Source: Ottowia beijingensis (lineage in GTDB: Bacteria; Pseudomonadota; Gammaproteobacteria; Burkholderiales; Burkholderiaceae_C). Taken from it: a stretch of DNA of 64,000 nucleotides. The notes under the pieces were generated by a model. The model saw only the letters and a list, made by a program, of their open reading frames with translations. It had not been told where the DNA came from and searched no databases. How positions within the stretch are numbered: the first letter of the stretch is position 1; every line of letters begins with the position of its first letter. Where the stretch lies: positions 2,232,001 through 2,296,000 of the forward strand of contig NZ_JACCKX010000001.1 in assembly GCF_013423955.1 (NCBI RefSeq). Direction: 5' to 3'. Positions 63,613-64,000 of the stretch are shown in pieces. Position numbers and translations under genes: made by a program.

Positions 63613-64000
63613 GCCCACTCTTCCAGCGTCTTGCTCCAGACCAGGTGCAGCATGGGCGAGAAAGCAATGGCGGTGGCACTCGCGGTGTGGCGGTAATAGG
63701 GCGCCCCGTTGACCAGGGACACGCGCGGGTCGAAGTCGAGCATCGCGCCGCCCGGCCCGACGAAGGCCGGACCGTCGAAACCCCAATGGTCCACCGTGGC
63801 CTGGGCGTCGGTTGCAGTGGGCGTCACGGCGCTGCCGCAGCGCGCGGCGAAGAACCGACCCAGTGCCGTGCCAAGCAGCCGGCCGGCAGCGCTGTCCACC
63901 GGGTAATGCACGCCGGCCACCGTGCGGTTGACCGCCACGCGCGCCGCCAGGCGGTCGAGTTGCGCCTGCATCAGCGGTGTCATCAGCCGTGCGGGCAGCA
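63609..64000 (-). CDS. PAP2/vanadium-haloperoxidase-like protein, C-terminal part (cut by window edge)
   Basis: Only the last 130 residues are in the window. NRTVAGVHYPVDSAAGRLLG matches the third motif of the PAP2 superfamily; the Arg-to-His spacing of six equals that of vanadium haloperoxidases. GRFFAARCGSAVTP and a C-terminal domain WGFDGPAFVGPGGAMLDFDP, then YYRHTASATAIAFSPMLHLV, WSKTLEEWA follow. The ATG at 63983 is not the natural start; the frame is open to the window edge. The stop overlaps the subtilase start, so the two proteins are translated together. Whether it is a phosphatase or a haloperoxidase needs the missing N-terminal motifs. Confidence 0.7.
   Translation of the reverse strand, partial: LPARLMTPLMQAQLDRLAARVAVNRTVAGVHYPVDSAAGRLLGTALGRFFAARCGSAVTPTATDAQATVDHWGFDGPAFVGPGGAMLDFDPRVSLVNGAPYYRHTASATAIAFSPMLHLVWSKTLEEWA

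Overview
The window is 64 kb of GC-rich DNA (roughly two thirds G+C by eye) from a betaproteobacterium, most likely Burkholderiales, family Comamonadaceae. The evidence is the gene content and order: a complete atpIBEFHAGDC operon, mreBCD-mrdA divergent from gatCAB, the lipB-lipA and DUF493/D-amino-acid aminotransferase genes, a regulatory EIIA-HPr-EI phosphotransfer chain, and the style of the repeats. I do not assign a genus.

Layout. 1-8.4 kb: the end of a CoA-transferase, a small lipoprotein, an MFS transporter, the EIIA/HPr/EI chain, a DMT exporter, an exported protein and an amino-acid type periplasmic binding protein. 8.4-12.3 kb: a sigma-54 activator of AcoR type divergent from an aldehyde dehydrogenase. 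12.4-14.05 kb: an intact IS1380-family element with terminal inverted repeats and a CTAG target duplication. 14-23 kb: an AraC regulator, a beta-lactamase-like serine hydrolase, lipA, lipB, a macrodomain protein, a DMT transporter, a lipoprotein, DUF493 and dat. 22.5-30 kb: the F1Fo ATP synthase operon and its terminator. 30-36.5 kb: a cyclic-nucleotide-binding protein, LemA with two TPM-domain proteins, a SnoaL-like protein, a YheT-like hydrolase, a DUF protein and a dihaem cytochrome c. 36.6-43.6 kb: a tripartite RND efflux pump with its TetR repressor and an AcrR-type operator, then tRNA-Arg(CCG). 43.7-47.3 kb: HPF-like and baeRF3-like proteins and catalase. 47.5-56.1 kb: mrdA-mreD-mreC-mreB and gatC-gatA-gatB. 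56.2-64 kb: a DUF4124 protein, pyrE, an exonuclease III, a glycine-zipper protein, an MBL hydrolase, two regulators (LuxR-type and Crp-type), and a translationally coupled PAP2/haloperoxidase-like plus subtilase pair running off the right edge.

Two features cut across the window. First, about 30 reading-frame breaks lie in otherwise well-conserved genes (EI, atpB, mrdA, mreC, acrB, aldehyde dehydrogenase and others), and most are repaired by adding one base to a homopolymer run. I read these as sequencing under-calls, so such genes are given as single CDS with the break noted. Second, four families of short dispersed repeats fill most intergenic gaps: A (about 60 bp, at least 13 copies), B (REP-like paired hairpins, two copies embedded in a near-identical unit of about 125 bp), C (about 110 bp, three copies inside the atp and mre operons) and D (about 80 bp, three copies). 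The IS element sits inside a copy of family A.

No CRISPR array, prophage, rRNA operon or replication origin was seen. The best candidate for a poorly described system is the PAP2-like/subtilase pair at 61.5-64 kb.
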